In this document: positions 23,792 through 31,897 of the stretch, piece after piece | Layout of the letters: each line of letters begins with the position of its first letter | How positions within the stretch are numbered: position 1 is the stretch's first letter | Assembly (NCBI RefSeq): GCF_036178145.1 | Contig: NZ_CP108067.1 | Span: 9,191,001-9,255,000, forward strand | Direction of reading: 5' to 3' | Length of the DNA: 64,000 bases | DNA from: Streptomyces sp. NBC_00273 | Lineage (GTDB): Bacteria; Actinomycetota; Actinomycetes; Streptomycetales; Streptomycetaceae | Translations under genes and position numbers: made by a program | The notes under the pieces: generated by a model | Database searches by the model: none | What the model saw: only the letters and a program-made list of their open reading frames with translations | What the model was told of the DNA's origin: nothing

Positions 23792-24790
23792 ATGTGGTCA
23801 GTGGTGTCGGCGAGTGACCTGCCCGTGGGGGAGCGCTTCGACTGGTTCTCCGACACGCTCTCGCGGGAAGTGGTCCCCACCGCACTGAGCACCGAACGGC
23901 CCGCCGAGTTCCAGGCCGAGGCCGCCGTCCTGGAGCTCGGCGAACTCCGGCTGGCCAGGCTGGAGTTCTCCCCACTCAGTTCGCGGCGCACCCCCGCGCT
24001 GATCCGGCGCGGGGACCCGGGACAGTACCAGCTCGGCCTGATGAGAGGGGGACGCGCGTTCCTGGCCCAGCAGCGCAACGAGTGCAGCGTCGGCGCCGGG
24101 GACATCCTGCTCTGGGACACCTCCCGCACGTCCGACGTGCAGACCGCCGCCGATGACGGCCTGGTGGGCCTCGCCATGCTCCAACTTCCGCAAAACGCAT
24201 TGCCGTTGAATGAGGACCGGCTCGGTCGGCTGCTCGCCCGCCGGATCCCGGGAGACCAGGGCGTGGCGGCGGTCCTGACCGCCTTCGTGGACGCACTCGA
24301 AGGCCACGGCGGCCAGTGTTCCCCGGCGGAGCTGCACCGGCTCGGTACGGTCGCGGTCGACCTCGTCGCCGCCTGTCTGGCCCAGCACCTGGACGCCGAG
24401 GCCGAGCTCCCCCCGGAGGTCCGAACGCAGGCCCTGCTCCAGCGCGTCTACGCCTTCATCGACCACAACCTCGCCGACCCGGCCCTGACCCCGTCGGCGA
24501 TCGCCGCTCGCCACCACATCTCGGTACGCACCCTCCACCAGCTCTTCCGGCGGCAGGGCGACACCGAGACCGTCCAGGCCCGGATCCGCCGGCGTCGCCT
24601 GGAGCGCTGCCACTGCGACCTCGCACGCCCCCAACTGATGGGCCACCCCGTGAACGCGATCGCCGCGCGCTGGGGTTTCAGCGGCCCGGCGGTCTTCAGC
24701 CGGTCATTCCGCGAGAGGTACGGCCTCACCCCGACGGAGTTCCGCGCACTGAGCGTCAAGGACGTTCGCGCTGTGGGCACTTCGTCGTGA
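23792..24790 (+). CDS. AraC-family regulator
   Basis: A 332-residue regulator. The N-terminal AraC_binding_2-type domain (FDWFSDTLSREVVPTAL, GQYQLGLMRGGRAFLAQ, GDILLWDTSRTS) precedes a C-terminal DNA-binding region at about 215-320 (LTPSAIAARHHISVRTLHQLFRR, then NAIAARWGFSGPAVFSRSFRERYGLTPTEFR). The ATG at 23792 follows GGGGGCGGA; the long upstream extension of the frame is Arg/Pro-rich and not coding. It lies 165 bp before fabV on the same strand; control of fabV is possible but not shown. Confidence 0.9.
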   Translation: MWSVVSASDLPVGERFDWFSDTLSREVVPTALSTERPAEFQAEAAVLELGELRLARLEFSPLSSRRTPALIRRGDPGQYQLGLMRGGRAFLAQQRNECSVGAGDILLWDTSRTSDVQTAADDGLVGLAMLQLPQNALPLNEDRLGRLLARRIPGDQGVAAVLTAFVDALEGHGGQCSPAELHRLGTVAVDLVAACLAQHLDAEAELPPEVRTQALLQRVYAFIDHNLADPALTPSAIAARHHISVRTLHQLFRRQGDTETVQARIRRRRLERCHCDLARPQLMGHPVNAIAARWGFSGPAVFSRSFRERYGLTPTEFRALSVKDVRAVGTSS

Positions 24791-24955
24791 CGCATCCCTC
24801 GCTCCGGCGGAAGTAGCGGAACACTCCAAGATCGACTCGTGATCCTTGTCCGTGGTGGCGGCCACGTTCCGTGATCGGCCTGTCGCAGACTGGCGGAACG
24901 TGGCGGCCCGACCGGTTGCCGCGTCTTCGGCCCCGTCGACCCAAGGACTGCACAC

Positions 24956-26170
24956 ATGAGCGAGCGCGTTCTCACCCCCCGCAACCGGGGCTTCCTCTTC
25001 CTCGACTCCCACCCGGCGGGCTGCGAGCGGCTGGTGGCCGACATGTGGCGGGCCTGCCCCGACCCCGTCGACGTGCCCGAGGGGGCCGGGCCGGTGGCGC
25101 TGGTCATCGGCTCCTCGGCCGGATACGGCCTCGCGGCCACGGTCGCCGGACTCAAACGCGCCGGAATCCGTGGCGTCGCGGTCTCCTTCGAGAAGGCCCC
25201 CACCGAACGGCGCACCGCCACGGCCGGCTGGTACCGCACCGCCGCCACCGCCGACATCGCCCGTACCGCCGGGCGGGATCTGGTCTTCCTCAACGGCGAC
25301 GCGTTCTCCGACACGATGAAGAACGAGGTCGCCGACCTCATCGAGCAGCGTTTCGGCGGCAGGCTGGACTACCTGATCTACTCGGTCGCCGCGCCCCGGC
25401 GCACCGACCCGGACACCGGCACCACGTACGCCTCCGTCCTCAAGCCGATCGGCCGGACGAACCGCACCAAGACCCTCGTCTTCGACGACCGGGGCGCTCC
25501 CGAGGTGCGCGAGGTCGAGACCGGGCCGGCCGAGGGCGATGACGTCGAGCAGACCGTGGCCGTGATGGGCGGTACGGACTGGGAACGCTGGATCGACCAC
25601 CTGGCCGGTCGGGGACTGCTCGGCGAGGGCTTCGCCACTGCCGCGCTGTCGTACATCGGCTCGCCGCTGACAGCGGCGATCTACCGCCAGGGCACCATCG
25701 GCGCGGCCAAGGCCCACCTGGAGGCCACCGCCCGCACCCTGGACGAGCGGCTCGGCAAAGCACTGGGCGGGCGGGCCGTGACCTCCGTCAACGGCGCCGC
25801 CGTCACCCAGTCCTCCACCGCCATCCCCGGCATCGCCTTGTACACCGGCCTGCTGCGCGGTGTCCTCGGAGCGGACCTGGTCCCGCCGGTGCACCAGCTC
25901 GCCGCCCTGTGGGACCAGCTCACCGGTGCCGCGCCGCTCGCCCTGGACGACGAAGGCCGGGTCCGCCTGGACACCTGGGAACTCACCGACGACGTCCAGG
26001 CGGCCGTCGCCGAGCGCTGGGAGACCGCCACGACCGACACCATCGCCGGCCTCGCCGACCTCGACTGGTTCCGTGCCGAGGTCCAGCGCCTGTACGGATT
26101 CTCCGTGCCGGGCGTCGACTACGCCTCCGCGGTGGCCACCGACGTACCCTGGCCCGTTCCCACCGCCTGA
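24956..26170 (+). CDS. fabV: Enoyl-ACP/trans-2-enoyl-CoA reductase FabV
   Basis: A 404-residue NADH-dependent enoyl reductase that reduces the double bond in the last step of each fatty-acid elongation cycle, or short enoyl-CoAs. The cofactor motif is GSSAGYGLA (52-60). The FabV-specific Tyr-X8-Lys pair is Tyr243 and Lys252 in IYRQGTIGAAK. SFEKAPTERRTATAGWYR near residue 77 is also typical. Full family length. FabV enzymes are characteristically resistant to triclosan. It is not near fatty-acid genes, so a stand-alone or backup role is likely. Confidence 0.95.
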   Translation: MSERVLTPRNRGFLFLDSHPAGCERLVADMWRACPDPVDVPEGAGPVALVIGSSAGYGLAATVAGLKRAGIRGVAVSFEKAPTERRTATAGWYRTAATADIARTAGRDLVFLNGDAFSDTMKNEVADLIEQRFGGRLDYLIYSVAAPRRTDPDTGTTYASVLKPIGRTNRTKTLVFDDRGAPEVREVETGPAEGDDVEQTVAVMGGTDWERWIDHLAGRGLLGEGFATAALSYIGSPLTAAIYRQGTIGAAKAHLEATARTLDERLGKALGGRAVTSVNGAAVTQSSTAIPGIALYTGLLRGVLGADLVPPVHQLAALWDQLTGAAPLALDDEGRVRLDTWELTDDVQAAVAERWETATTDTIAGLADLDWFRAEVQRLYGFSVPGVDYASAVATDVPWPVPTA

Positions 26171-26178
26171 TCCCGGCG

Positions 26179-26218
26179 CGGGCCCCGCCGCCGGTCCCTC
26201 GACCGGCAGCGGGGCCCG
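26179..26218. terminator. Bidirectional terminator hairpin
   Basis: The stem CGGGCCCCGC / GCGGGGCCCG with an inner CCGGT / ACCGG hairpin lies between fabV and the convergent transporter operon. Confidence 0.75.
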
Positions 26219-26242
26219 GGGTCTGCGCCGGGTGGGCGGCGG

Positions 26243-27193
26243 TCACTTCACCGAGCCCGCCATCACCCCCTGGACGAAGTGCCGCTGGAAGGCGAAGAAG
26301 ACGATCAGCGGGACCACCAGGGACAGGAACGCCCCGGGCGCGAGGACGCCGATGTTGCTCCCGAACTGCCGCATCTGGGACTGCAGTGCGACCGTGAGCG
26401 GCTGGGACCCGCTGTCCGCGAAGAGCAGCGCCACGAGCATGTCGTTCCAGACCCAGAGGAACTGGAAGATGGCCAGGCTCGCGATGGCCGGGCGGCCGAG
26501 CGGCAGCACCAGCCGGGAGAAGATCCGCCACTCGCTGCCGCCGTCCATCCGGGCGGCTTCCAGCATCTCGCGCGGTATCTCGGCGAAGTAGTTGCGCAGC
26601 AGGAAGACCGCGAACGGCAGACCGTAGGCGACGTGGAAGAGGATCACGCCCGCGACCGTGCCGAACAGCCCCACGGCGCCGAAGAGCTTGGCCACCGGCA
26701 GCAGCCCGATCTGTACGGGTACCACCAGCAGTCCGACGACCACCAGGAAGACGGCGTCCCGGCCGGGGAACTCCAGCCACGCGAAGGCGTATCCGGCGAG
26801 CGACGCGAGGGCGACCACCAGTGCGGTGGTGGGAACGGAGATCAGGACGGTGTTCCCGAAGGCCGCCGCGATCCCGGAGTCCTCCAGCAGGGCCGAGTAG
26901 TTGTCCAGGGACAGCTGGGACGGGTCGGTGAGCGCGGTCCACCAGCCGTCCGAGGCGTTGTCGCCCTCGGAACGCATGGAGGAGATGAGGAGGCCCGCCA
27001 GTGGGGTGATCCACACCAGGGCGACCAGGATCAGCGCGCCCTGGACGAGGGAGTTGCTCAGCAGGCGCGACAGCCGCTTCCCGCGCCGGCGTCCGGGTCC
27101 CCGTGCGGGCCCCTTCGCCGACGGGCCGGGTAGGGGGCGGACCGCTGCCGTCCGCCGGGACGGTCGGCGCTCGATGGTGCCGTGGCCGCTCAT
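26243..27193 (-). CDS. Sugar ABC transporter permease, MalG type
   Basis: A 316-residue inner-membrane permease of the CUT1 carbohydrate importer class. A basic cytosolic N-terminus (about 55 residues) precedes six transmembrane segments starting with LVQGALILVALVWITPLAGLL. The EAA loop that docks the ATPase reads EMLEAARMDGGSEWRIFSRLVLPL. The ATG at 27193 overlaps the stop of the MalF-type gene (ATGA). The start is the last gene of the operon glucosidase, binding protein, malF-like, malG-like. No ATPase gene is present, so a shared MsiK-type ATPase elsewhere is presumably used. Confidence 0.92.
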   Translation of the reverse strand: MSGHGTIERRPSRRTAAVRPLPGPSAKGPARGPGRRRGKRLSRLLSNSLVQGALILVALVWITPLAGLLISSMRSEGDNASDGWWTALTDPSQLSLDNYSALLEDSGIAAAFGNTVLISVPTTALVVALASLAGYAFAWLEFPGRDAVFLVVVGLLVVPVQIGLLPVAKLFGAVGLFGTVAGVILFHVAYGLPFAVFLLRNYFAEIPREMLEAARMDGGSEWRIFSRLVLPLGRPAIASLAIFQFLWVWNDMLVALLFADSGSQPLTVALQSQMRQFGSNIGVLAPGAFLSLVVPLIVFFAFQRHFVQGVMAGSVK

Positions 27194-28524
27194 GCTCCAC
27201 TCCTTCGGAAGCGCCGGATGTTGAAGACCATCGCCGGGACGACGAGGAGCAGGAGCACCACGCTGAGCGCGCTGCCGAGCCCCTGGTCGTTGCCGCCGCC
27301 GAAGGAGACCAGCCACATGCGGGTGGCCAGCACGTTCGCCTCTTCCTGGACCGGACCGGGCGCGATGATGTAGACGAGGTCGAAGACCTTCATCACGTTG
27401 ATCACCAGGGTCACGAAGACGACGGTGAGCACCGGAGCGAGCAACGGCACGGTGATCTTGCGGAAGATCTGGCCCTCGGAGGCGCCGTCCATCCGCGCGG
27501 CCTCCAGGGCGTCCCGCGGGATGGCCGCGAGGCCGGCGCCGATCAGGACCATCGCGAAGCCGGTCCACACCCACAGGTAGGCGCCGATGATGGCCGGTGT
27601 CACCAGCGCCGGACCGAGCCAGTTCACCCCTTGGTACGGGGCCGCGAAGTTGGCCGCGGGCAGCCTGACCGTGTACGGGGCGTCGTCCAGCCCGGTGAAG
27701 TGGAACGACCCGTCCTCGGCCGTGACGGCGGTGGCGGCCACCCGGCCGTCCCGCACGGCTTCGACCGTCATGCCGGGCAGCCCGTTCTCGCCCGGGTCGA
27801 TGCGGCCCGGGGTGCCGGCGCCGCCGGGGGCGAAGTCGAGGTAGACGACCCCCCCGATGCCGTCCGGCAGGGGCGCCGCGGGGGCCGCTGCCTTCGCTCC
27901 GGCCGGCATCGCGTCGGGTGCCACCCCGATGAAGCCGAGACCGACCGAGTGGCCCGGACGGACGGTCTCCTCGGTGCTGTACGGGCCGCCCGGCCCGCCC
28001 GCCAGGCCCTGGCCCTCCCGGGCCCTGGCCGTCGGATAGGCGGCGGTGTCCACGAAGCCGTCGTGGACACCGACGACGGCGGCGTTGAGCACGCCCCGGG
28101 ACGGGTCCTGGTCGTAGGCGAGCCGGAAGATGATGCCCGCGGCGAGGAACGACACGGCCATGGGCAGGAAGAGCACGAGTTTGAACGCGGTCGCCCAGCG
28201 CACCTTCTCGGTGAGCACGGCGAGCATCAGCCCGAGCCCGGTCAGCAGGGTCGGGGCGACGACGACCCAGAGGGCGCTGTTGCGGATCGCCTTGAGGGTG
28301 GCCCGGTCCTGGACGATCGCCGCGTAGTTGGCGGCCCCTACGAAGCGGTCTCCGTCGGCGTCGAAGAGGCTGCGGCCGACGGAGAAGAGGACCGGGTAGA
28401 CGACCAGTGCGCCGAGCAGCAGCAGGGCGGGCAGGACGAAGACGACCGCGAGGCGGCGTTTCCTGCGCTGGGCCCGGCGCCGCCCGTCGGCCGCGCCGCG
28501 GGCGGCGGTCATGGAGTCAGCCAT
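27190..28524 (-). CDS. Sugar ABC transporter permease, MalF type, with inserted extracytoplasmic beta domain
   Basis: A 444-residue permease, about 130 residues longer than usual. Transmembrane segments at about 25-50, 85-105 and 112-135 are followed by a large loop (138-306) containing a Cna-B/SdrD-like beta-sandwich at about 222-290 (GIGGVVYLDFAPG, DPGENGLPGMTVEAVRDG, VTAEDGSFHFTGLDDAPYTVRLP). The remaining helices and the EAA motif DALEAARMDGASEGQIFRKI follow. The insert would face the outside. The ATG at 28524 has GAGG upstream; the gene starts 10 bp after the binding-protein stop. Confidence 0.9.
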   Translation of the reverse strand: MADSMTAARGAADGRRRAQRRKRRLAVVFVLPALLLLGALVVYPVLFSVGRSLFDADGDRFVGAANYAAIVQDRATLKAIRNSALWVVVAPTLLTGLGLMLAVLTEKVRWATAFKLVLFLPMAVSFLAAGIIFRLAYDQDPSRGVLNAAVVGVHDGFVDTAAYPTARAREGQGLAGGPGGPYSTEETVRPGHSVGLGFIGVAPDAMPAGAKAAAPAAPLPDGIGGVVYLDFAPGGAGTPGRIDPGENGLPGMTVEAVRDGRVAATAVTAEDGSFHFTGLDDAPYTVRLPAANFAAPYQGVNWLGPALVTPAIIGAYLWVWTGFAMVLIGAGLAAIPRDALEAARMDGASEGQIFRKITVPLLAPVLTVVFVTLVINVMKVFDLVYIIAPGPVQEEANVLATRMWLVSFGGGNDQGLGSALSVVLLLLVVPAMVFNIRRFRRSGA

Positions 28525-28534
28525 GGGAGCCGCC

Positions 28535-29866
28535 TCAGTTCCCGTAGGCCTTGGCGGCCTCGGCCTCGAGCTTCGCGGCCGTGCCCCGCGGGTCCGACGG
28601 GTCGCGCAGGAAGTCCTGGAGGAGCTTCCACTCGCCGGCGCCCTTGGTGCCGCCGAACGCGGCCGGGGCCTGGTCCGACATGTCGAAGCGGATCGAGTCG
28701 CCCGCCCCGATGAGCGAGTTGGCGGTGCTGCGGGTGATCTCGTCCCCGTACGCGGTGAGGTCGAGCTCCTTGTTCGGGGACAGGAAGCCGCCGGCGCGGG
28801 CCCAGACCTCGGCGGCCTCGGGGCCGGACAGGAATTCCAGCAGCTTCATGCCGGCCTCGCCGTTCTTCGCGTCCTTGAGGACGACGGCCGCGTCACCGCC
28901 GCTGACGACCGGTGCCTTGCCGCCGTCGACCGCGGGGAACGGGAAGAACTTGGCGTCCTTGCCGGGCTTCTTGCCGAACTGGTCCTTGGCGATGCCGCCG
29001 ACGAAGTCGCCCTCGTAGACCATGCCCGCCTTGGGTTCGGGGCCGAAGACCTGTGCGACCGACGTGGGGAAGTCGGTGCTGAGCGCGGTCTGGGCGCCGC
29101 CGGCGACGAGCTGCTTGTCCTTGAACAGTTCGCCGAGGGTGGTGAGCGCCTTCACGACGCTGTCGTCGGTCCACTTGAGCTTGTGCTGGGCGAGCTGGTC
29201 GTACTTCTCCGGTCCGGCCTGGGAGAGGTAGACGTTCTCGAACCAGTCGGTGAGGGTCCAGCCGTCCTCGCCGGCTATGGCGAAGGCGGGGCGGCCGGAG
29301 TCGGCGAGGGTGCGGCCGGCCTTCAGCAGGTCGGCGTAGCTCGTGGGTTCGTTGACACCGGCCTGGGCGAAGGCCTCCGGGGAGTACCAGACGGTCGACT
29401 TGTGGGCGGCCTTGAAGTAGAGGCCGTAGTACGTGCCGTCGACGGTGCCGTAGTTCCGCCACACCGGGGCGAGGGTGGAGCCGGCCTTCCGGGCGGCTTG
29501 GTCGGACAGGGGCTGGAGCCAGCCCTCCTTGGCGAACTGCTGGAGCACACCCACTTGGGGAACCAGCACCACGTCGGGCGCGTTGCCGCCTTCTATCTTG
29601 CTTCCGACGAAGGTGGAGACGTTGTCGCCGGAGGGTACGAAGACCGTCTTGGCGCCGGTCTTCTCGGTGAAGGCGTCCAGGACCTTCTTGAAGTTCTGCT
29701 GCTCGCTGCCGGTCCAGACGCCTGCCACGGTCACGGTCTGGCCGCTCAGTTCGCCGCCGCTCGCGGGTCCGGTGGCGTTGCCGCAGGCGGTGGCACCGAG
29801 GGCGAGGGCGAGGGCCGCCGATGCGGTGGCCGCGGTCCGCCGGGTCGTCTTGCTGGGTCGTCGCAT
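28535..29866 (-). CDS. Sugar-binding lipoprotein of an ABC importer
   Basis: A 443-residue extracellular solute-binding protein (family 1). A Tat/Sec-like signal (RRPSKTTRRTAATASAALALALG) ends in the lipobox LGATAC with Cys28. The mature protein has the binding-protein pattern (GSEQQNFKKVLDAFTEKTGAKTVFV, GNAPDVVLVPQVGVL, GLYFKAAHKSTVWYSPEAF). The ATG at 29866 follows AAGGA. It captures an oligosaccharide, probably a glucoside given the adjacent GH13 glucosidase, for the two permeases downstream. Confidence 0.93.
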   Translation of the reverse strand: MRRPSKTTRRTAATASAALALALGATACGNATGPASGGELSGQTVTVAGVWTGSEQQNFKKVLDAFTEKTGAKTVFVPSGDNVSTFVGSKIEGGNAPDVVLVPQVGVLQQFAKEGWLQPLSDQAARKAGSTLAPVWRNYGTVDGTYYGLYFKAAHKSTVWYSPEAFAQAGVNEPTSYADLLKAGRTLADSGRPAFAIAGEDGWTLTDWFENVYLSQAGPEKYDQLAQHKLKWTDDSVVKALTTLGELFKDKQLVAGGAQTALSTDFPTSVAQVFGPEPKAGMVYEGDFVGGIAKDQFGKKPGKDAKFFPFPAVDGGKAPVVSGGDAAVVLKDAKNGEAGMKLLEFLSGPEAAEVWARAGGFLSPNKELDLTAYGDEITRSTANSLIGAGDSIRFDMSDQAPAAFGGTKGAGEWKLLQDFLRDPSDPRGTAAKLEAEAAKAYGN

Positions 29867-29918
29867 GGGGGAGTCCTTGTCTGGAGGTCCGGGACACGGG
29901 GCGGAGCCCGGACTGCGC

Positions 29919-29987
29919 GGGGAAGGAAGGGAGGAAGGGAGGAAGGGAGGAAGGGAGGAAGGGAGAGAGGGGAAGAAGAGGAGGAGG
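29919..29987. repeat. 69-nt homopurine tract with GGGAGGAA tandem units
   Basis: The forward strand is uninterrupted A/G from 29919 to 29987, with four perfect GGGAGGAA units at 29929-29960. On the transcribed side it is an all-pyrimidine spacer between the glucosidase stop and the binding-protein gene. Such tracts can form triplex DNA and, on the G-rich strand, quadruplexes. Confidence 0.95.
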
Positions 29988-30001
29988 TCAGGGGCCGGGG
30001 G

Positions 30002-31684
30002 TCACGGGGCCGGGCATTCGGCCGTCCACCAGGCGGCGGTGGCCGCGGGCAGGACCCCGTCGGGACAGGGGCCGCTGGCGAGCAGCGGGGCCCCGGGGAC
30101 CGGGGCGGGCACCGGCTCGGTACCGAAGTTCACCGCGCAGACCAGGCCGTCGCCGCGGCTGATCGCCAGTACCCCGGGAGGCGCGTCCAGCCAGCGCAGG
30201 GGGCCTTCGCCGAGCTGCGGCAGGGTGCGCCTCAGCTGCAGCCCGTCGCGGTAGAGGTGCCAGAAGGAACGGGTGTCGGCCAGGGCGCGGTCGGTGGCGT
30301 GCTCGGCGAACCACTCGGGCTGCGGCAGCCACGGCTTGGCACCGGCCGCTTCTCCGGAGAAGCCGAACGGCGAGGCGTGCCCGGACCAGGGCAGCGGCAC
30401 GCGGCAGCCGTCCCGGACGTGCTTGCGGCTGCCCGTACGGTGGAAGATCGGGTCGGTGAGGACCTCGTCGGGCAGGTCGAGGACCTCGGGGAGGCCGAGC
30501 TCCTCGCCCTGGTAGACGTAGGCGGCGCCGGGCAGCGCGAGCATCAGGAGGGCCGCCGCGCGGGCGCGGGCCGCCCCCAGTCCGCTGCCTTCCACCCCGG
30601 GCTCGCCCGCGTAGCGGGTGACCGTGCGGACCTGGTCGTGGTTGTTGAGGACCCAGGTGACGGTGGAGCCGGTCCCGGCGATGTCGCGCATCGCGTCGGT
30701 GATCGTCGTGCGGAAGGCCTCGGCGTCCCAGGGGGCGCTCAGCAGGTCGAAGAAGAACGCCTGGTGCAGCTCGTCGGGGCGGACGTACTCGGCGTGCTCG
30801 CGCGCGGTGGGCACGGACACCTCGCCGACCAGCAGCCGTTCGCGGCCGTCCCGGGCGGTGTACTCCTCGCAGACCGAGCGCCAGCGCCGCCACACGCCGT
30901 GGACCTCGGGCTGGTTCCAGGCCAGCTGGTTGACGGCGTCGCGGGCCCGCTCGTCGGCTCCGGGGTCGTCCGAGTCGGGCAGCGCGGGGTGCTTGAACAG
31001 TCCGGCGGCGACATCGATGCGGAAGCCGTCGACCCCGCGGTCCAGCCAGAAGCGCAGCACCTCCTCGAAGTCGTCGCCCACGGCAGGATCGCGCCAGTTC
31101 AGGTCGGGCTGCTCGGGCGTGAAGAGGTGCAGGTACCACTCGCCGGGGGCGCCGTCGGGCCCGGTGGTCCGGCTCCAGGCGGGACCGCCGAACATCGCGC
31201 GCCAGTTGTTGGGGGGCTCCGTTCCGTCCGGGCCGCGGCCGGGCGCGAAGTGGAAACGGGCGCGCTCCGCGCTGCCCGGCTCCGCGGCGAGCGCGCTGCG
31301 GAACCACGGGTGCTCGCTGGAGCAGTGGTTGGGAACGATGTCGAGGAGCAGCTTCAGCCCGAGCCGGCGGGCGTCGGCCACCAACCGGTCGAACTCCGCG
31401 AGGTCGCCGTAGACCGGGTCGACACCGCGGTAGTCGGCGACGTCGTAGCCGTGGTCGTGCTGCGGCGACGGGTAGAAGGGGCTGAGCCAGATGCCGTCGA
31501 CACCGAGCTTGCGCAGGTAGGGGAGCCCGGCCCGGACGCCGGCCAGGTCGCCGATGCCGTCCCCGGTGCTGTCGAGGAAGCTGCGGACGTAGACCTGGTA
31601 GATCACCGCGTCGCGCCACCAAGGGGCCGAGGTGGTGGCGGTGGGAGAGGGGTGGCCGGTAGCGGCCGGAAGGGTGCTGAGCAT
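30002..31684 (-). CDS. GH13 alpha-glucosidase
   Basis: A 560-residue glycoside hydrolase, probably cytosolic, cleaving alpha-glucosidic bonds of imported oligosaccharides. The opening WWRDAVIYQVYVRSFLDSTGDGIGD is typical of GH13 oligo-glucosidases. Region I is DIVPNH (115-120); the nucleophile is Asp224 in GFRIDVA; the acid/base is Glu288 in LLVGEV; Asp350 lies in NNHD. The ATG at 31684 has a weak AGG upstream. It is the first gene of the sugar operon, preceded by a TTGACA promoter and a LacI-type operator. Confidence 0.93.
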   Translation of the reverse strand: MLSTLPAATGHPSPTATTSAPWWRDAVIYQVYVRSFLDSTGDGIGDLAGVRAGLPYLRKLGVDGIWLSPFYPSPQHDHGYDVADYRGVDPVYGDLAEFDRLVADARRLGLKLLLDIVPNHCSSEHPWFRSALAAEPGSAERARFHFAPGRGPDGTEPPNNWRAMFGGPAWSRTTGPDGAPGEWYLHLFTPEQPDLNWRDPAVGDDFEEVLRFWLDRGVDGFRIDVAAGLFKHPALPDSDDPGADERARDAVNQLAWNQPEVHGVWRRWRSVCEEYTARDGRERLLVGEVSVPTAREHAEYVRPDELHQAFFFDLLSAPWDAEAFRTTITDAMRDIAGTGSTVTWVLNNHDQVRTVTRYAGEPGVEGSGLGAARARAAALLMLALPGAAYVYQGEELGLPEVLDLPDEVLTDPIFHRTGSRKHVRDGCRVPLPWSGHASPFGFSGEAAGAKPWLPQPEWFAEHATDRALADTRSFWHLYRDGLQLRRTLPQLGEGPLRWLDAPPGVLAISRGDGLVCAVNFGTEPVPAPVPGAPLLASGPCPDGVLPAATAAWWTAECPAP

Positions 31685-31710
31685 CTCGCGTCGACCTGTC
31701 TGCTGAATGC

Positions 31711-31722
31711 GAGAGCGCTCCG
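31711..31722. promoter_or_regulatory. LacI-type operator in the glucosidase leader
   Basis: GAGAGCGCTCCG contains the perfect palindrome GAGCGCTC, the core typical of actinobacterial LacI-family sugar repressors. It lies between the predicted transcription start and the ATG at 31684. The repressor gene is not in the window. Confidence 0.65.
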
Positions 31723-31746
31723 GATCGGTGCGCTGTTATGCATGCA

Positions 31747-31776
31747 TGTTAAGTAGCGGCGACTGGAAGGTGTCAA
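31747..31776 (-). promoter_or_regulatory. Promoter of the glucosidase-transporter operon
   Basis: On the reverse strand, -35 TTGACA (31776-31771) and -10-like TTAACA (31752-31747) are separated by 18 bp. The LacI-type operator is downstream of the expected start site. Confidence 0.65.
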
Positions 31777-31839
31777 CGATGTGTCCAGAAACAGTGAAAA
31801 GCTGGGGTGGTTTGTACCTGATTGCCCACATGTAAAAGG

Positions 31840-31874
31840 AAGGGCCTCTACTTAACATGTAAGTAGAGGCCCTT
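31840..31874. terminator. Terminator of the orphan binding-protein gene
   Basis: A 14-bp perfect stem, AAGGGCCTCTACTT / AAGTAGAGGCCCTT, with a 7-nt loop is followed on the reverse strand by CCTTTTAC. It lies 24 bp past the stop at 31898 and insulates the glucosidase promoter. Confidence 0.88.
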
Positions 31875-31897
31875 GAGGAGGGAGGGGAAGGGTGCGA

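Noticed and set aside
28511..31756. 1081-codon forward frame
   Set aside because: Val/Gly/Glu-rich shadow of the binding protein and glucosidase genes.
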